This document shows, piece after piece, positions 1 to 8,880 of a stretch of 64,000 nt of DNA. Position numbers and translations under genes: made by a program. Source of the stretch: Streptomyces hyaluromycini (GTDB lineage: Bacteria; Actinomycetota; Actinomycetes; Streptomycetales; Streptomycetaceae); the NCBI RefSeq assembly GCF_002217755.1, contig NZ_BCFL01000033.1, forward strand, positions 62,001 to 126,000, given 5' to 3'. Each line of letters opens with the position of its first letter. Positions within the stretch are counted from its first letter, which is position 1. The notes beneath the pieces were generated by a model. That model did not search any database and was not told where the DNA came from. It was given only the letters and a program-made list of their open reading frames with translations.

Positions 1-534
1 GAGCGGTGCAGCCACGGCCAGGTGCACGTCCTCGGCAAGGACCTCGCCCGTCTCTCCAACTGGAAGGTGCCGCAGATGCGCCGCCAGCTCGGGACGGTCT
101 TCCAGGACTTCCGCCTGCTGCCCAACAAGACGGTCGCCGAGAACGTGGCCTTCGCCCAGGAGGTCATCGGCAAGTCGAAGGGCGAGATCCGCAAGTCCGT
201 GCCCCAGGTGCTCGACCTCGTCGGGCTCGGCGGCAAGGAGGACCGCAGGCCCGGTGAGCTCTCCGGCGGTGAGCAGCAGCGCGTGGCCATCGCGCGTGCC
301 TTCGTGAACCGGCCGAAGCTGCTGATCGCGGACGAGCCCACGGGCAACCTCGACCCGCAGACCTCGGTCGGCATCATGAAGCTCCTCGACCGCATCAACC
401 GCACCGGCACCACCGTGGTGATGGCCACCCACGACCAGAACATCGTGGACCAGATGCGCAAGCGCGTCATCGAGCTGGAGAAGGGCCGCCTCGTCCGCGA
501 CCAGGCCCGCGGCGTCTACGGCTACCAGCACTGA
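1..534 (+). CDS. ftsE: Cell-division ATP-binding protein FtsE (5' end outside window)
   Basis: Cytoplasmic ABC-type ATPase that pairs with FtsX at the division septum and drives peptidoglycan hydrolase activation. The frame is open from base 1, so the N-terminus and the Walker A loop lie outside the window; 177 residues remain. Visible motifs in order are the Q-loop (VFQDF, residue 35 of the fragment), the ABC signature LSGGEQQR, Walker B LLIADEPTGNLD and the switch histidine in MATHD. The fragment ends GVYGYQH. ftsX follows after 35 bp in the same direction, which is the standard operon. The assignment is secure from the motifs and the neighbour. Confidence 0.96.
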   Translation, partial: ERCSHGQVHVLGKDLARLSNWKVPQMRRQLGTVFQDFRLLPNKTVAENVAFAQEVIGKSKGEIRKSVPQVLDLVGLGGKEDRRPGELSGGEQQRVAIARAFVNRPKLLIADEPTGNLDPQTSVGIMKLLDRINRTGTTVVMATHDQNIVDQMRKRVIELEKGRLVRDQARGVYGYQH

Positions 535-569
535 CCGCGACCGTCCACGGAAAGGCATAACCCGACGCC

Positions 570-1487
570 ATGCGCGCCCAGTTCGTACTGTCGGAGATCG
601 GAGTCGGTCTCCGCCGCAATCTGACGATGACCTTCGCGGTCGTCGTCTCGGTCGCCCTGTCCCTGGCGCTCTTCGGTGGCTCTCTTCTGATGAGCGACCA
701 GGTCAACACCATGAAGGGCTACTGGTACGACAAGGTCAACGTCTCGATCTTCCTCTGCAACAAGAGCGACGCCGAGTCGGACCCCAACTGCGCCAAGGGC
801 GCGGTCACCGAGGACCAGAAGAAGCAGATCCAGGCCGACCTCGGCAAGATGTCGGTGGTCGAGAAGGTCACGTACGAGTCCCAGGACCAGGCGTACAAGC
901 ACTACAAGGAGCAGTTCGGCGACTCGCCGCTCGCCGACTCCCTCACGCCGGACCAGATGCAGGAGTCGTACCGGATCAAGCTCAAGGACCCGGAGAAGTA
1001 CCAGGTCGTCGCGACGGCCTTCGACGGCCGTGACGGGGTCCAGTCGGTCCAGGACCAGAAGGGCATCCTCGACAACCTCTTCGGCCTGCTCAACGGCATG
1101 AACTGGGCGGCCCGCATGGTCATGGCCCTGATGCTGGTGGTCGCCCTGATGCTGATCGTCAACACGGTGCGCGTCTCCGCGTTCAGCCGTCGGCGCGAGA
1201 CCGGCATCATGCGCCTGGTCGGCGCCTCCGGCTTCTACATCCAGGCCCCGTTCATCGCGGAGGCCGCCGTCGCCGGCCTGATCGGCGGCACGGTCGCCTG
1301 CGGATTCCTGGTGATCGCCCGCTACTTCATCATCGATCACGGCCTGGACCTGTCCCACAAGCTGAACTTGATCAACTTCATCGGCTGGGACGCGGTGTTG
1401 ACCAAGCTTCCGCTCATCCTCGCAACGAGCCTTCTGATGCCCGCGCTTGCCGCGTTCTTCGCGCTGCGCAAGTACCTGAAGGTGTGA
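570..1487 (+). CDS. ftsX: Cell-division permease-like protein FtsX
   Basis: Membrane partner of FtsE; it passes the ATPase signal to periplasmic-side peptidoglycan hydrolases at the septum. The 305 residues give the family layout: a cytoplasmic start (MRAQFVLSEIGVGLRRN), transmembrane helix 1 at about 20-42, an extracellular domain to about residue 180 with a Cys pair (FLCNK, PNCAK), then three more helices near 185-205, 230-250 and 278-298. The conserved SRRRETGIMRLVGAS loop sits between helices 2 and 3. The ATG at 570 is preceded by a GGAAAGG-like ribosome site. A strong hairpin directly after the stop ends the ftsEX unit. Confidence 0.95.
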   Translation: MRAQFVLSEIGVGLRRNLTMTFAVVVSVALSLALFGGSLLMSDQVNTMKGYWYDKVNVSIFLCNKSDAESDPNCAKGAVTEDQKKQIQADLGKMSVVEKVTYESQDQAYKHYKEQFGDSPLADSLTPDQMQESYRIKLKDPEKYQVVATAFDGRDGVQSVQDQKGILDNLFGLLNGMNWAARMVMALMLVVALMLIVNTVRVSAFSRRRETGIMRLVGASGFYIQAPFIAEAAVAGLIGGTVACGFLVIARYFIIDHGLDLSHKLNLINFIGWDAVLTKLPLILATSLLMPALAAFFALRKYLKV

Positions 1488-1495
1488 CGCATGCC

Positions 1496-1533
1496 AAGAG
1501 GGCCGTACGGGCAACCGCCCGTGCGGCCCTCTT
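1496..1533 (+). terminator. Intrinsic terminator after ftsX
   Basis: A 17-bp stem pairs 1496-1512 with 1517-1533 (one G-U pair) around an AACC loop, nine bases after the ftsX stop, and is followed by TTGTCCT. It separates ftsEX from the peptidase gene. Confidence 0.88.
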
Positions 1534-1542
1534 GCCTTGTCC

Positions 1543-1548
1543 TAGACT
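1543..1548 (+). promoter_or_regulatory. -10 element TAGACT of a leaderless transcript
   Basis: TAGACT ends seven bases before the ATG at 1556, where no ribosome site is present. Transcription would begin at or next to the A of the start codon, so the peptidase mRNA is probably leaderless. No good -35 hexamer is visible because its place is taken by the ftsX terminator arm. Confidence 0.45.
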
Positions 1549-1555
1549 CACCGGC

Positions 1556-2725
1556 ATGTCAGGCCGAGAGCTGTTCTGTCAGCCCCGCCGGGTTCGCCGG
1601 GGGGCGGCTCTGACGTTGGTGTTCGCAGGGCTGTTGGTGACCGGGGCGGCCACCGGGGCGTTTCCCGATCCCGGGCAGTCCGACCGGAAGACGCCCGCCG
1701 GAACCGCCCGTCCGGCCGCCGGGCACGAGGACGTCGCGAAGGCCGCCGCCGAGGCCATGGCCGACGGCGAGTCCCCCATGGAGGCTGCGGAACGCGCCGT
1801 CAGCCGCAGCGGGGACCGGTGGGCGGCGGTCTACTCCGAGGGCGAGTACCAGGAGTTCGAGGAAGCGCTCGACGGCCAGTACACGGGCGTGGGGCTGTGG
1901 GCCCGGCGGGCGGCGAACGGGCGGATCGACGTGACCAAGGTGCAGGCCGGGTCGCCCGCGGCCGAGGCCGGGGTGAAGAAGGGCGACCGGCTGCGCAGCA
2001 TCGACGGAGAGGACGTCGACGGGCGGCCCGTCACCGACGTCGTCTCATTACTGCGCGGTGACGCCACCGACGCCCGCGCCGGTACGACCGTCACCCTCGG
2101 CCTCCAGCGCGGCACGCGCGCGTGGAGCGAGACAGTGCGCAGGGCGCTGCTGTCCACCGACTCGGTGACCGTGCGCAAGCTGGCCGCGGGCATCACCGTC
2201 ATCAGGATCTCCGCCTTCACCAAGGGCTCCGGGGAGCTCGTGCGCACCGCCGTACGGCAGGCCCCGGCCGACGCCGGGATCATCCTCGACCTGCGCGGCA
2301 ACTCCGGCGGCCTGGTCAGCGAGGCCGTCACCGCCGCCTCCGCCTTCCTCGACGGCGGCCTGGTCGCCACCTACGACGTCGACGGCGCCCAGCGTGCCCT
2401 GCACGCCGACCCCGGCGGCGACACCGCGAGACCGCTGGTCGCGCTCGTCGACGGCGGCACGATGAGCGCGGCCGAGATGCTCACCGGCGCCCTCCAGGAC
2501 CGCGGCCGCGCGGTCGTCCTCGGCTCCCGCACCTTCGGCAAGGGCTCCATCCAGATGCCGACCCGCCTCCCCGACGGCTCGGTCGCCGAGCTCACCGTCG
2601 GCCACTACCGCACACCCTCCGGTCACACCGTCGACGGCCGGGGCATCACCCCCGACCTGGAGGTGTCCGCCGGGGCGCTGGAGCGGGCGGAGACGGTCCT
2701 GAGCGGCCTCGGGGACCCGTCGTAA
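1556..2725 (+). CDS. Secreted or membrane-anchored C-terminal processing peptidase (S41 family) with PDZ domain
   Basis: Serine endopeptidase of the CtpA/Tsp family, expected outside the membrane, cutting proteins from their C-terminal ends. The 389 residues show an N-terminal hydrophobic segment (about 19-36), a linker, a PDZ domain near 100-185 (YTGVGLW, GSPAAEAGVKKGDRL), and the S41 core with the nucleophile serine in GGTMSAAE and the general-base lysine in TFGKGSIQ. An in-frame GTG at 1484 overlaps the ftsX stop but would put the terminator inside the gene; the ATG at 1556 fits the -10 element and the signal segment. Codon 165 (2048-2050) is TTA, the rare codon read by bldA tRNA, so full translation is probably developmentally limited. 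The gene lies between ftsEX and smpB, a common Streptomyces order. Confidence 0.92.
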   Translation: MSGRELFCQPRRVRRGAALTLVFAGLLVTGAATGAFPDPGQSDRKTPAGTARPAAGHEDVAKAAAEAMADGESPMEAAERAVSRSGDRWAAVYSEGEYQEFEEALDGQYTGVGLWARRAANGRIDVTKVQAGSPAAEAGVKKGDRLRSIDGEDVDGRPVTDVVSLLRGDATDARAGTTVTLGLQRGTRAWSETVRRALLSTDSVTVRKLAAGITVIRISAFTKGSGELVRTAVRQAPADAGIILDLRGNSGGLVSEAVTAASAFLDGGLVATYDVDGAQRALHADPGGDTARPLVALVDGGTMSAAEMLTGALQDRGRAVVLGSRTFGKGSIQMPTRLPDGSVAELTVGHYRTPSGHTVDGRGITPDLEVSAGALERAETVLSGLGDPS

Positions 2726-2782
2726 ACAGCCCTTTAACCGCTTCCCCCACACCCCCTCCGTAGTGCGAAAATGGGCAGCACT

Positions 2783-3337
2783 ATGGCCAAGGGAATGTAC
2801 GTACCGAAAGAGTCCCAGCAGAAGCAGCAGGGGACGGCCGCCAAAGCCCGGGACGGCGAGAAGGGCGGCAAGCGCAAGATCGTCGCGCAGAACAAGAAGG
2901 CGCGGCACGACTACGCGATCATCGACACCTACGAGGCCGGCATCGTCCTGTCCGGCACCGAGGTGAAGTCGCTGCGTCAGGGCCGCACCTCGCTGACCGA
3001 CGGCTTCGTGCAGATCGACGGGAACGAGGCGTGGCTGCACAACGCCCACATTCCCGAGTACAACCAGGGCACCTGGACCAACCACGCGGTGCGGCGCAAG
3101 CGCAAGCTGCTGCTGCACCGGGAGGAGATCGACAAGCTGGAGGTCAAGTCCCAGGAGACGGGTCACACGATCGTGCCCCTCGCCATCTACTTCAAGGACG
3201 GCCGCGCGAAGGCGGAGATCGCCCTGGCGCGAGGCAAGAAGGAGTACGACAAGCGGCAGACCCTGCGCGAGCAGCAGGATCGCCGGGAGGCGGGGCGCGC
3301 CATCGCGGCGGCGAAGCGGCGGCAGCGCGACGCTTAG
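2783..3337 (+). CDS. smpB: SsrA-binding protein SmpB
   Basis: RNA-binding partner of tmRNA in trans-translation; it brings tmRNA to stalled ribosomes. The 184 residues have a lysine-rich N-terminal tail, then the SmpB core (NKKARHDYAIIDTYEAG, GTEVKSLRQGRTSL, DGFVQI, LHNAHIPEY, KRKLLLHREEI) and the basic helical tail that enters the decoding centre. The ATG at 2783 (MAKGMYVPKE) is preferred; an ATG at 2771 would add four residues. ssrA lies 360 bp downstream, so the two partners are adjacent. The last base of the TAG stop is also the first base of the MITE-like element, so an insertion at the stop codon may have set the present C-terminus. Confidence 0.94.
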   Translation: MAKGMYVPKESQQKQQGTAAKARDGEKGGKRKIVAQNKKARHDYAIIDTYEAGIVLSGTEVKSLRQGRTSLTDGFVQIDGNEAWLHNAHIPEYNQGTWTNHAVRRKRKLLLHREEIDKLEVKSQETGHTIVPLAIYFKDGRAKAEIALARGKKEYDKRQTLREQQDRREAGRAIAAAKRRQRDA

Positions 3338-3601
3338 GGCCTGTCGTTTGGATCATGCCGGCGTCGCGGGGCGTGGCACTCCCCCACTGCCCTAAAGGCG
3401 TGGGCGGACCCCCAGCGGCGTTGTCGTCGGTTGTCGACGTCCCCCAGCCTTCGGCCGGGAGGTGCCCCCACCGCGTCGCCCGCCGCGGCAGCGGCTGATC
3501 GTCTACGCCTCCTTCGCCTTGCAGCTGCACGCACCACACCCCGCTCGGGTCGGCCGACAGGCCACCGTGAGCCAGGCCGGCCTGATCCAAACGACAGGCC
3601 C
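3337..3601. mobile_element. MITE-like element with 25-bp terminal inverted repeats
   Basis: The ends 3337-3361 and 3577-3601 are inverted repeats matching at 24 of 25 positions, beginning GGGCCTGTCGTTTGGATC. The 265-bp interior encodes no credible protein, is rich in C-runs and small inverted repeats, and fills the gap between smpB and ssrA. No clear target-site duplication is visible (flanks CGCTTA and TGGGG). A non-autonomous element moved by a transposase elsewhere is the likeliest reading; a long regulatory hairpin is possible. Confidence 0.6.
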
Positions 3602-3697
3602 TGGGGCCACGGGAATGTAGTGGCATCGGCGCGCGTTGGTCACGTACGATGGCACCAACACCGGGGGAAGCCGGTGTGAAGATTGAAAAATCAACAT

Positions 3698-4097
3698 GGG
3701 GATGATCGGTTTCGACAGCGGATGTCGAGGCAGGGGAAGCGTGTCGAGAAAGCGGCCATGATCTCGTAAACCACAGGCCGAAAACAATAATCGCCACTTC
3801 CAAGCGCGATTCCTCCCAGCAGGCCTTCGCCCTCGCTGCCTGATCTCAGGTAGCGACAGCGAGCCTCCTATACGGGAGTGTCAGCCCGGGGCTGTTCCCG
3901 ACCCGGATCCTGGCATCAGCTAGGGGACTAAACCTTGATCCCGGTCACGGGGTGAAGAGGGAAATCTAACAGTGACTGGGCCCGTCGGCGACTTGTTCGC
4001 GTGATTGCCGGGGCCGAGAAAAGCACAGCGAACTGCACACGGAGAAGCCCTGGTTCCGCACCGTTGGACGCGGGTTCGATTCCCGCCATCTCCACAG
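3698..4097 (+). ncRNA. ssrA: Transfer-messenger RNA (tmRNA)
   Basis: Rescues stalled ribosomes: it accepts alanine like a tRNA and then supplies a short message that tags the nascent protein for proteolysis. The acceptor stem pairs GGGGATG (3698-3704) with CATCTCC (4087-4093); the T-arm GGTTCGATTCCCGCC lies just before it. The tag frame is 3793-3843 and reads ATSKRDSSQQAFALAA then TGA, very close to the actinobacterial ANTKRDSSQQAFALAA type. The following G-rich/C-rich pairs fit the pseudoknots. After discriminator A4094 the genome reads CAG, so the CCA end is probably added after transcription. A -10-like TACGAT lies at 3645-3650 and a small hairpin (3658-3677) may belong to the cleaved 5' leader. 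Confidence 0.95.
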
Positions 4098-4108
4098 TCT
4101 CCATGTTG

Positions 4109-4143
4109 CGAGGGCCCGGTGGTCACAGACCACCGGGCCCTCG
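4109..4143 (+). terminator. Intrinsic terminator after ssrA
   Basis: A perfect 15-bp stem (4109-4123 with 4129-4143) around a CACAG loop begins 15 bases after the tmRNA acceptor stem, with the T-containing TCGTGTT tail. Confidence 0.9.
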
Positions 4144-4203
4144 TCGTGTTCGCGGGGCCGCCGGGCGACCATGTGAAGATTGATCTCGGCCGGTCAAAAA
4201 CTC

Positions 4204-4233
4204 TTCACAGACATCGCACAAGTTTACTAAAGT
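4204..4233 (+). promoter_or_regulatory. Predicted vegetative-type promoter of the toxin-like gene
   Basis: TTCACA (4204-4209), an 18-bp spacer and TAAAGT (4228-4233) sit in a locally AT-rich stretch between the ssrA terminator and the next gene. The start near 4240 would leave a leader of about 170 bases, with no clear structure seen in it. Confidence 0.5.
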
Positions 4234-4407
4234 GCGGTGCGCGCGCTGGGCTGAGCCGACCACTCCGCCGCCGCGCACGACCATCAGCGGCCGGGGGAAC
4301 AGCGTCGCCATGGGGAGGGGCGCGCAGGCCTGACCGCTGCCACGGCACACGTCACCTCTTCGAGCCGGGCCCCCGTCTGCCTTCCGCACGACGAACGGGG
4401 TGTCCCT

Positions 4408-7400
4408 TTGCGTTCCAGACCCGGGCTTGTCATGCCCCTTGCACGAAAAGCCGGCCGTCTCCAGCGGCTTGTCCCCTCCGTACTCGCGCTCGCCGTGCTC
4501 GCCACGGTCGCCAGCCGGCCGGACCTGCCCCACGACCGGGCCGCCGACCTCAGCCCGGTGGCCGACAGCTACGACGGCTTCGACGCCAAGGCCGCCGAGC
4601 AGCTCCGCCAGGACCAGTGCCTGATGGCCGAGGTGCTGCGCACGGGCGGCGCGGCCATGTTCAGCACCGCGCAGGACGGCCTCGACCAGACCCCGGACAA
4701 GCTGCACACCGCGGCGAACCGCGAGTACTGGAACACCACCGCGCTGTCGACGGCGTACGACAAGGACAAGGACACCGCCGACAAGGCGGGCGACGCCCTC
4801 GACGCGTACATCGACGTGTGGAAGAAGCCGCTCGACGGCCTGAGCACCCCGGACGGATTCACCGAGACCGGATTCCACTGGCCGCCCGGGACCACCGGCA
4901 CGGGCCCGAGCTTCTTCGCGCAGACCGGGCTGAGCCAGTGGATCACGGCCCAGTTCTGGAAGGCGGAGGACGACTTCTACAAGGATCCGACCCCGAAGGC
5001 CGACGACGCCACGGTGAAGGCGGTCAAGGACCTCGGCACCCCGCTCTACGGCGGTGACCCGGACCCCTCGCTCCCCGGCCCGCAGTGGCAGCAGGCGTAT
5101 GCCGAACACCAGGCGTGGGACGCCCTGGTGAACTGGTCCCCGCAGCCGACGGGTGCGGACGACGCCCGCGTCTTCCTGTCCTCCGGCGGTTTCCCGCGCA
5201 CCGCGCCCGAGCCGGGCAGCGTCGAGTACCGCATCGCCGTGGAGGACCTGAAGACCCGGTTCGCCTCCTGCGACTGGCGTACGCCGGTCGACCCGGACAA
5301 GGTCCTCGGCAAGGAGGTCGCGGACGCGTCCGCCGAGTGGCAGCGGGAGATCGCCGCCCAGGCCGCCCGACGCGACCAGATCCTCAACGCGAACCGCGAC
5401 GCCACCAAGGCCCTCGCCACCGGCTCCAAGGCGCTGGGCGAACTGCTGGGCCAGTCGTGGATCGCCGACCGCCTCGCCCGCTGGCAGGACTACTGGTCCG
5501 CGGGCGGCCCCGGCTGGATCGGCGACAGCCCGATGATCGTGCACGCGCACGGGGCCGCCGACAAGTGCCTCGAAGTGGGCGGCGGCAAGAAGGACAACGG
5601 CACGCCGGTGCAGATCTACACCTGCAACGGCTCGGTCGGGCAGAAGTGGGCGATCGGCGGCGACGGGGCGCTGGTCAACGTCAACTCCGGCAAGTGCCTG
5701 GAGGTGAAGGGCGGCGGCACGGCGAACGGGACCGCGGTCCAGATCTCGACCTGCAACGCCAAGAGCGCGGCCCAGAAGTGGGAGTACGACACCCACGCGA
5801 CCGGCCGCCTGTACAACCAGGGCACCGGAAACTGCCTGGACCTCGCGACCTACGACAACGGCCGGGACGCCCGGATGTGGGACTGCAAGGGCACCGACCC
5901 GCAGAAGTTCGACATCGCACCGTCCGGTCACAACGGCACCGACGACCTGGACTATCCGACCAAGGCCCAGTTCGACAAGGCGAAGAAGGGCGTCACCGAC
6001 GCCCAGACCGCGGCCAAGACCCAGCTGGACCTGCTCAAGGCGCAGGCGGCCGCGGCGAAGAAGTCCGCCACCGACACGGACACCGCCACGCAGGCCGCCT
6101 ACGCCATCGCCGACCAGGCGGGCGCCCCACGCGGCCGAGGTCTCCTCGTCGGCCGGCAGAAGGCCCAGGTCACCAAGGCGTCGGCCGCCGCGCTCGACGC
6201 GCTCGCCAAGGCCGGTGACACCGCCTACGCGGCGACCAAGGCGTCCGCCGGGGACAGCGCGACCATCGCCGCCCGCGCGGTGACGCAGGCGGCGCAGTCG
6301 AAGGCCGCGTTCCGTACGGCCGCCGCCCAGGAGGCCGACGCGCAGGCGAAGGCCGCCGCCGACGCCGCCGCCGTACAGGCGCAGAACGCCAAGGCCGCGC
6401 GCGACACGGCGAAGGCGAAGCTCGGCGAGACCCGGCAGGCGGAGGCCGACGCGAAGGCGGCCGCCGCCACCGCGCACGCCAAGCGGCTCGACGCGGAGGC
6501 GGAGGAGGCGACGGCCAAGGCGGAGAAGGCGACCGCCGCACAGAAGCAGGCCGAGGCCGCGCAGCACAAGGCGAACGCCGAGGGGTACGCGAGGACCGCC
6601 GCCGACGCCAAGGGCCGGGCGGAGACCGCCGAGTCCACCGCCCGCACCAAGCGCCAGGACGCGGAGGCCGCGCGGGATCTGGCCAAGGGCAAGTCGGACG
6701 ACGCGTGGGACGCGCAGAGCAAGGCGAACGCGGCCCGCGCGAAGGCCGACGCCAAGGACGCCTACGCCGACGCGCACGACTCGGACGACGCCGCGACCGA
6801 CTCCCGGGCGGCGGCGAACGAGGCGGACCAGGCGGCCGACGACGCGGAGGCGGCGGCGGGTTCCGCCCGCACCGAGGCCGACGCGGCGAGCCAGGCCGCG
6901 GCCGACGCCGACGCCGCGGCGACGCGTGCCGAGGCGGCGGCGAAGCGGGCCCGTTCCGACGCGGACGACGCCCAGGCGGCCAAGCTGAAGGCGGACGCGG
7001 CGGTGCGCACGGCCACCAGCGCGGCGGCGGACGCCATCAAGGCCTCCCAGGACTCGGCCGCCGCGGCCCGTACCGCGGTCAAGCTGGCCGACGAGGCCGA
7101 GCAGCACGCGGCCGACTCGAAGAAGCAGGCCGACGCGGCCAAGGCCGAGGCCGCCAAGGCGGTCGCGGGCGCGGCCGACGCGGCCGGTCACGCGTACACG
7201 ACCGCACAGGCGGCCGAGGACGCCGGAGCCTCCGCGCAGCAGGTCGCCGCGCCGGCCAACGACGCGATCCAGCTCGGTTCGCCGTACATGGACAGCGACT
7301 CCGCGGCCGGTCTCGCCGTCCTGACGGGCCAGTCGTCGAAGACGATCGCCGAGCAGCAGCAGGCCGTCGCCGAGGCGCACGCCGCCAACGCGCAGAAGAA

Positions 7401-8880
7401 CGCCGAGCAGGCGCAGAGCCTCGCGAACGCGGCGACCGGCGACGCGAAGGCCGCGTACACGATCGCCGCCGAGGCGGCCGGTCACGCGGCGGACGCCCGC
7501 AAGTCGTCGAAGGAGGCGCTGGGTTACGCCTCCGAGGCGGCGCAGTACGCGGCGGACGCGCAGAAGTCACTGGCGCGCACCATCGAGTACGACCAGCAGG
7601 CCACCGCGGACGCGGCAGCCGCCGACCGGGCGGCCGGCAACGCCGAGGGCTATGCCAAGGACGCCCGGGACTCCGCCGACCAGGCGGCCCTGGACGCGGA
7701 CGCGGCCCGTACGGCGGCCGCCGAGGCCGAGCAGTCGGCGAAGGACGCCCGCGCGGCGGCCGACCGCGCCGACGCCGAGGCCACCGCGGCCGAGGAGGCG
7801 GCGAAGGACGCCCAGCGGTACGCCGAGTCGGCGCAGCAGGCGGCCGACGAGGCCGAGCGGAAGGAGGCCAACCAGACGGTCTCGACCGGCTCCGGAACCG
7901 GAATCGACGGTGTCTTCTACGTCATCGAGAAGGTGACCGAGGCGGCACCGGGCAAGCAGCTCAACCAGTGCGACTACGTACCCCAGGGCTGCACGGTCAC
8001 GTACGAGCTGCACCTCAACGTCACGGCCAGCTACTACTACTGCGCCGACCCCGACGTCCCCGCCACCGAGGCCGGCTGCCCGAAGGCGGACTGGATCTTC
8101 CTCAAGACGGTGACGCTCAAGGACCAGAAGAACGAGTGGACACACCACTTCAGCTTCGGTGACATCACCCGCATCGGCTGGCAGAACCTCTTCGGGGACA
8201 AGGCCGGCGCGGTCCTGTACGAGATCGTGCTGGGCGACGTCGCCAGGTGCTACCACGGCGACAAGTCCAGCTGCGCCTGGGCCGCCGCGATGGCCGTCCC
8301 GCCCTCGATGGCCGAGAAGCTCGCCGAGGGCGTCAAGCTCGCCGCCCGGGTCGAGGAGGCCATCAAGACCGGCGAGAAGGCCGCGGAGGTCCTCGCGGAT
8401 CTCAAGAAGATCTACGGTGAGTCGGGTGCCGCCCAGGCGCTCGCCGACGCCTCCAGCGAGGCGGGACTCGCGCTGCGGATCGCGAAGGGCGTGGCGGAAC
8501 GGGCCAAGATCGCCCGGGGCACCCTCGACCCCAAGCTGCTGGACCGGCTCGACAAGGCGGGTGTGAAGTACAAGAAGGCGGAAACGATCTGGGTGATCGA
8601 GTACGCCAAGCCCGGGGTGAACCTCGCCTGGCTGGAGAAGGGCAACGTCAACTCGGGCCTGACCCACATCATCTTCCGGCACGCCGGAGAGTTCGCCGCC
8701 GCAGGGGTCCGGATCGAGGACATCCCGGCGCTGGTCAGCAAGGCCCTGACCGAGGGCACGAGGGTCGGCACCCAGGGGGCCGGCCGGCCGATCTTCGAGG
8801 TCGTCTTCAACGGCAGGACCCAGCGGGTGGCCATTAGCGTGGGCGACAACGGATACGTGATCGGAGCGAACATCGCATGA
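4408..8880 (+). CDS. Large secreted polymorphic-toxin-like protein: ricin-B lectin, Ala-rich stalk, C-terminal nuclease-like domain
   Basis: Probable secreted contact-dependent toxin of 1490 residues. The N-terminus has a signal-like hydrophobic stretch (LVPSVLALAVLATVAS). Residues about 375-505 form a ricin-B lectin domain with three repeats (CLEVGGG, CLEVKGG, CLDLATY, each followed by a Q-x-W or Q-x-F) and should bind sugar. Residues about 517-1155 are an Ala/Lys/Asp/Glu-rich, very regular helical stalk. After a cysteine-containing region, the last 105 residues (LTHIIFRHAGEF, RVAISVGDNGYVIGANIA) resemble barnase/EndoU/colicin-like nuclease tips (PBECR type) from memory; this is inference. 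TTG 4408 has a GGGG-run upstream; ATG 4432 is an alternative start. The next gene overlaps by ATGA and is the expected immunity gene. The island lies just after ssrA, but no integrase or repeated att site was found. Confidence 0.75.
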   Translation: MRSRPGLVMPLARKAGRLQRLVPSVLALAVLATVASRPDLPHDRAADLSPVADSYDGFDAKAAEQLRQDQCLMAEVLRTGGAAMFSTAQDGLDQTPDKLHTAANREYWNTTALSTAYDKDKDTADKAGDALDAYIDVWKKPLDGLSTPDGFTETGFHWPPGTTGTGPSFFAQTGLSQWITAQFWKAEDDFYKDPTPKADDATVKAVKDLGTPLYGGDPDPSLPGPQWQQAYAEHQAWDALVNWSPQPTGADDARVFLSSGGFPRTAPEPGSVEYRIAVEDLKTRFASCDWRTPVDPDKVLGKEVADASAEWQREIAAQAARRDQILNANRDATKALATGSKALGELLGQSWIADRLARWQDYWSAGGPGWIGDSPMIVHAHGAADKCLEVGGGKKDNGTPVQIYTCNGSVGQKWAIGGDGALVNVNSGKCLEVKGGGTANGTAVQISTCNAKSAAQKWEYDTHATGRLYNQGTGNCLDLATYDNGRDARMWDCKGTDPQKFDIAPSGHNGTDDLDYPTKAQFDKAKKGVTDAQTAAKTQLDLLKAQAAAAKKSATDTDTATQAAYAIADQAGAPRGRGLLVGRQKAQVTKASAAALDALAKAGDTAYAATKASAGDSATIAARAVTQAAQSKAAFRTAAAQEADAQAKAAADAAAVQAQNAKAARDTAKAKLGETRQAEADAKAAAATAHAKRLDAEAEEATAKAEKATAAQKQAEAAQHKANAEGYARTAADAKGRAETAESTARTKRQDAEAARDLAKGKSDDAWDAQSKANAARAKADAKDAYADAHDSDDAATDSRAAANEADQAADDAEAAAGSARTEADAASQAAADADAAATRAEAAAKRARSDADDAQAAKLKADAAVRTATSAAADAIKASQDSAAAARTAVKLADEAEQHAADSKKQADAAKAEAAKAVAGAADAAGHAYTTAQAAEDAGASAQQVAAPANDAIQLGSPYMDSDSAAGLAVLTGQSSKTIAEQQQAVAEAHAANAQKNAEQAQSLANAATGDAKAAYTIAAEAAGHAADARKSSKEALGYASEAAQYAADAQKSLARTIEYDQQATADAAAADRAAGNAEGYAKDARDSADQAALDADAARTAAAEAEQSAKDARAAADRADAEATAAEEAAKDAQRYAESAQQAADEAERKEANQTVSTGSGTGIDGVFYVIEKVTEAAPGKQLNQCDYVPQGCTVTYELHLNVTASYYYCADPDVPATEAGCPKADWIFLKTVTLKDQKNEWTHHFSFGDITRIGWQNLFGDKAGAVLYEIVLGDVARCYHGDKSSCAWAAAMAVPPSMAEKLAEGVKLAARVEEAIKTGEKAAEVLADLKKIYGESGAAQALADASSEAGLALRIAKGVAERAKIARGTLDPKLLDRLDKAGVKYKKAETIWVIEYAKPGVNLAWLEKGNVNSGLTHIIFRHAGEFAAAGVRIEDIPALVSKALTEGTRVGTQGAGRPIFEVVFNGRTQRVAISVGDNGYVIGANIA

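Noticed and set aside
4084..4097. Separate tRNA gene at the ssrA end (GGTTCGATTCCCGCC)
   Set aside because: The T-arm and acceptor arm belong to the tmRNA, whose 5' partner is at 3698.
4123..7485. Open reading frame of over 1100 codons on the minus strand
   Set aside because: It lies opposite the alanine-rich toxin stalk; in very GC-rich DNA the complement of GCG/GCC-rich codons stays open. Its product is Arg/Gly/Val biased with no domain.
6000..7900. DNA repeats in the toxin stalk taken as a CRISPR or satellite
   Set aside because: The repetition is at the protein composition level (Ala/Asp/Lys/Glu); base order varies and there are no spacers.
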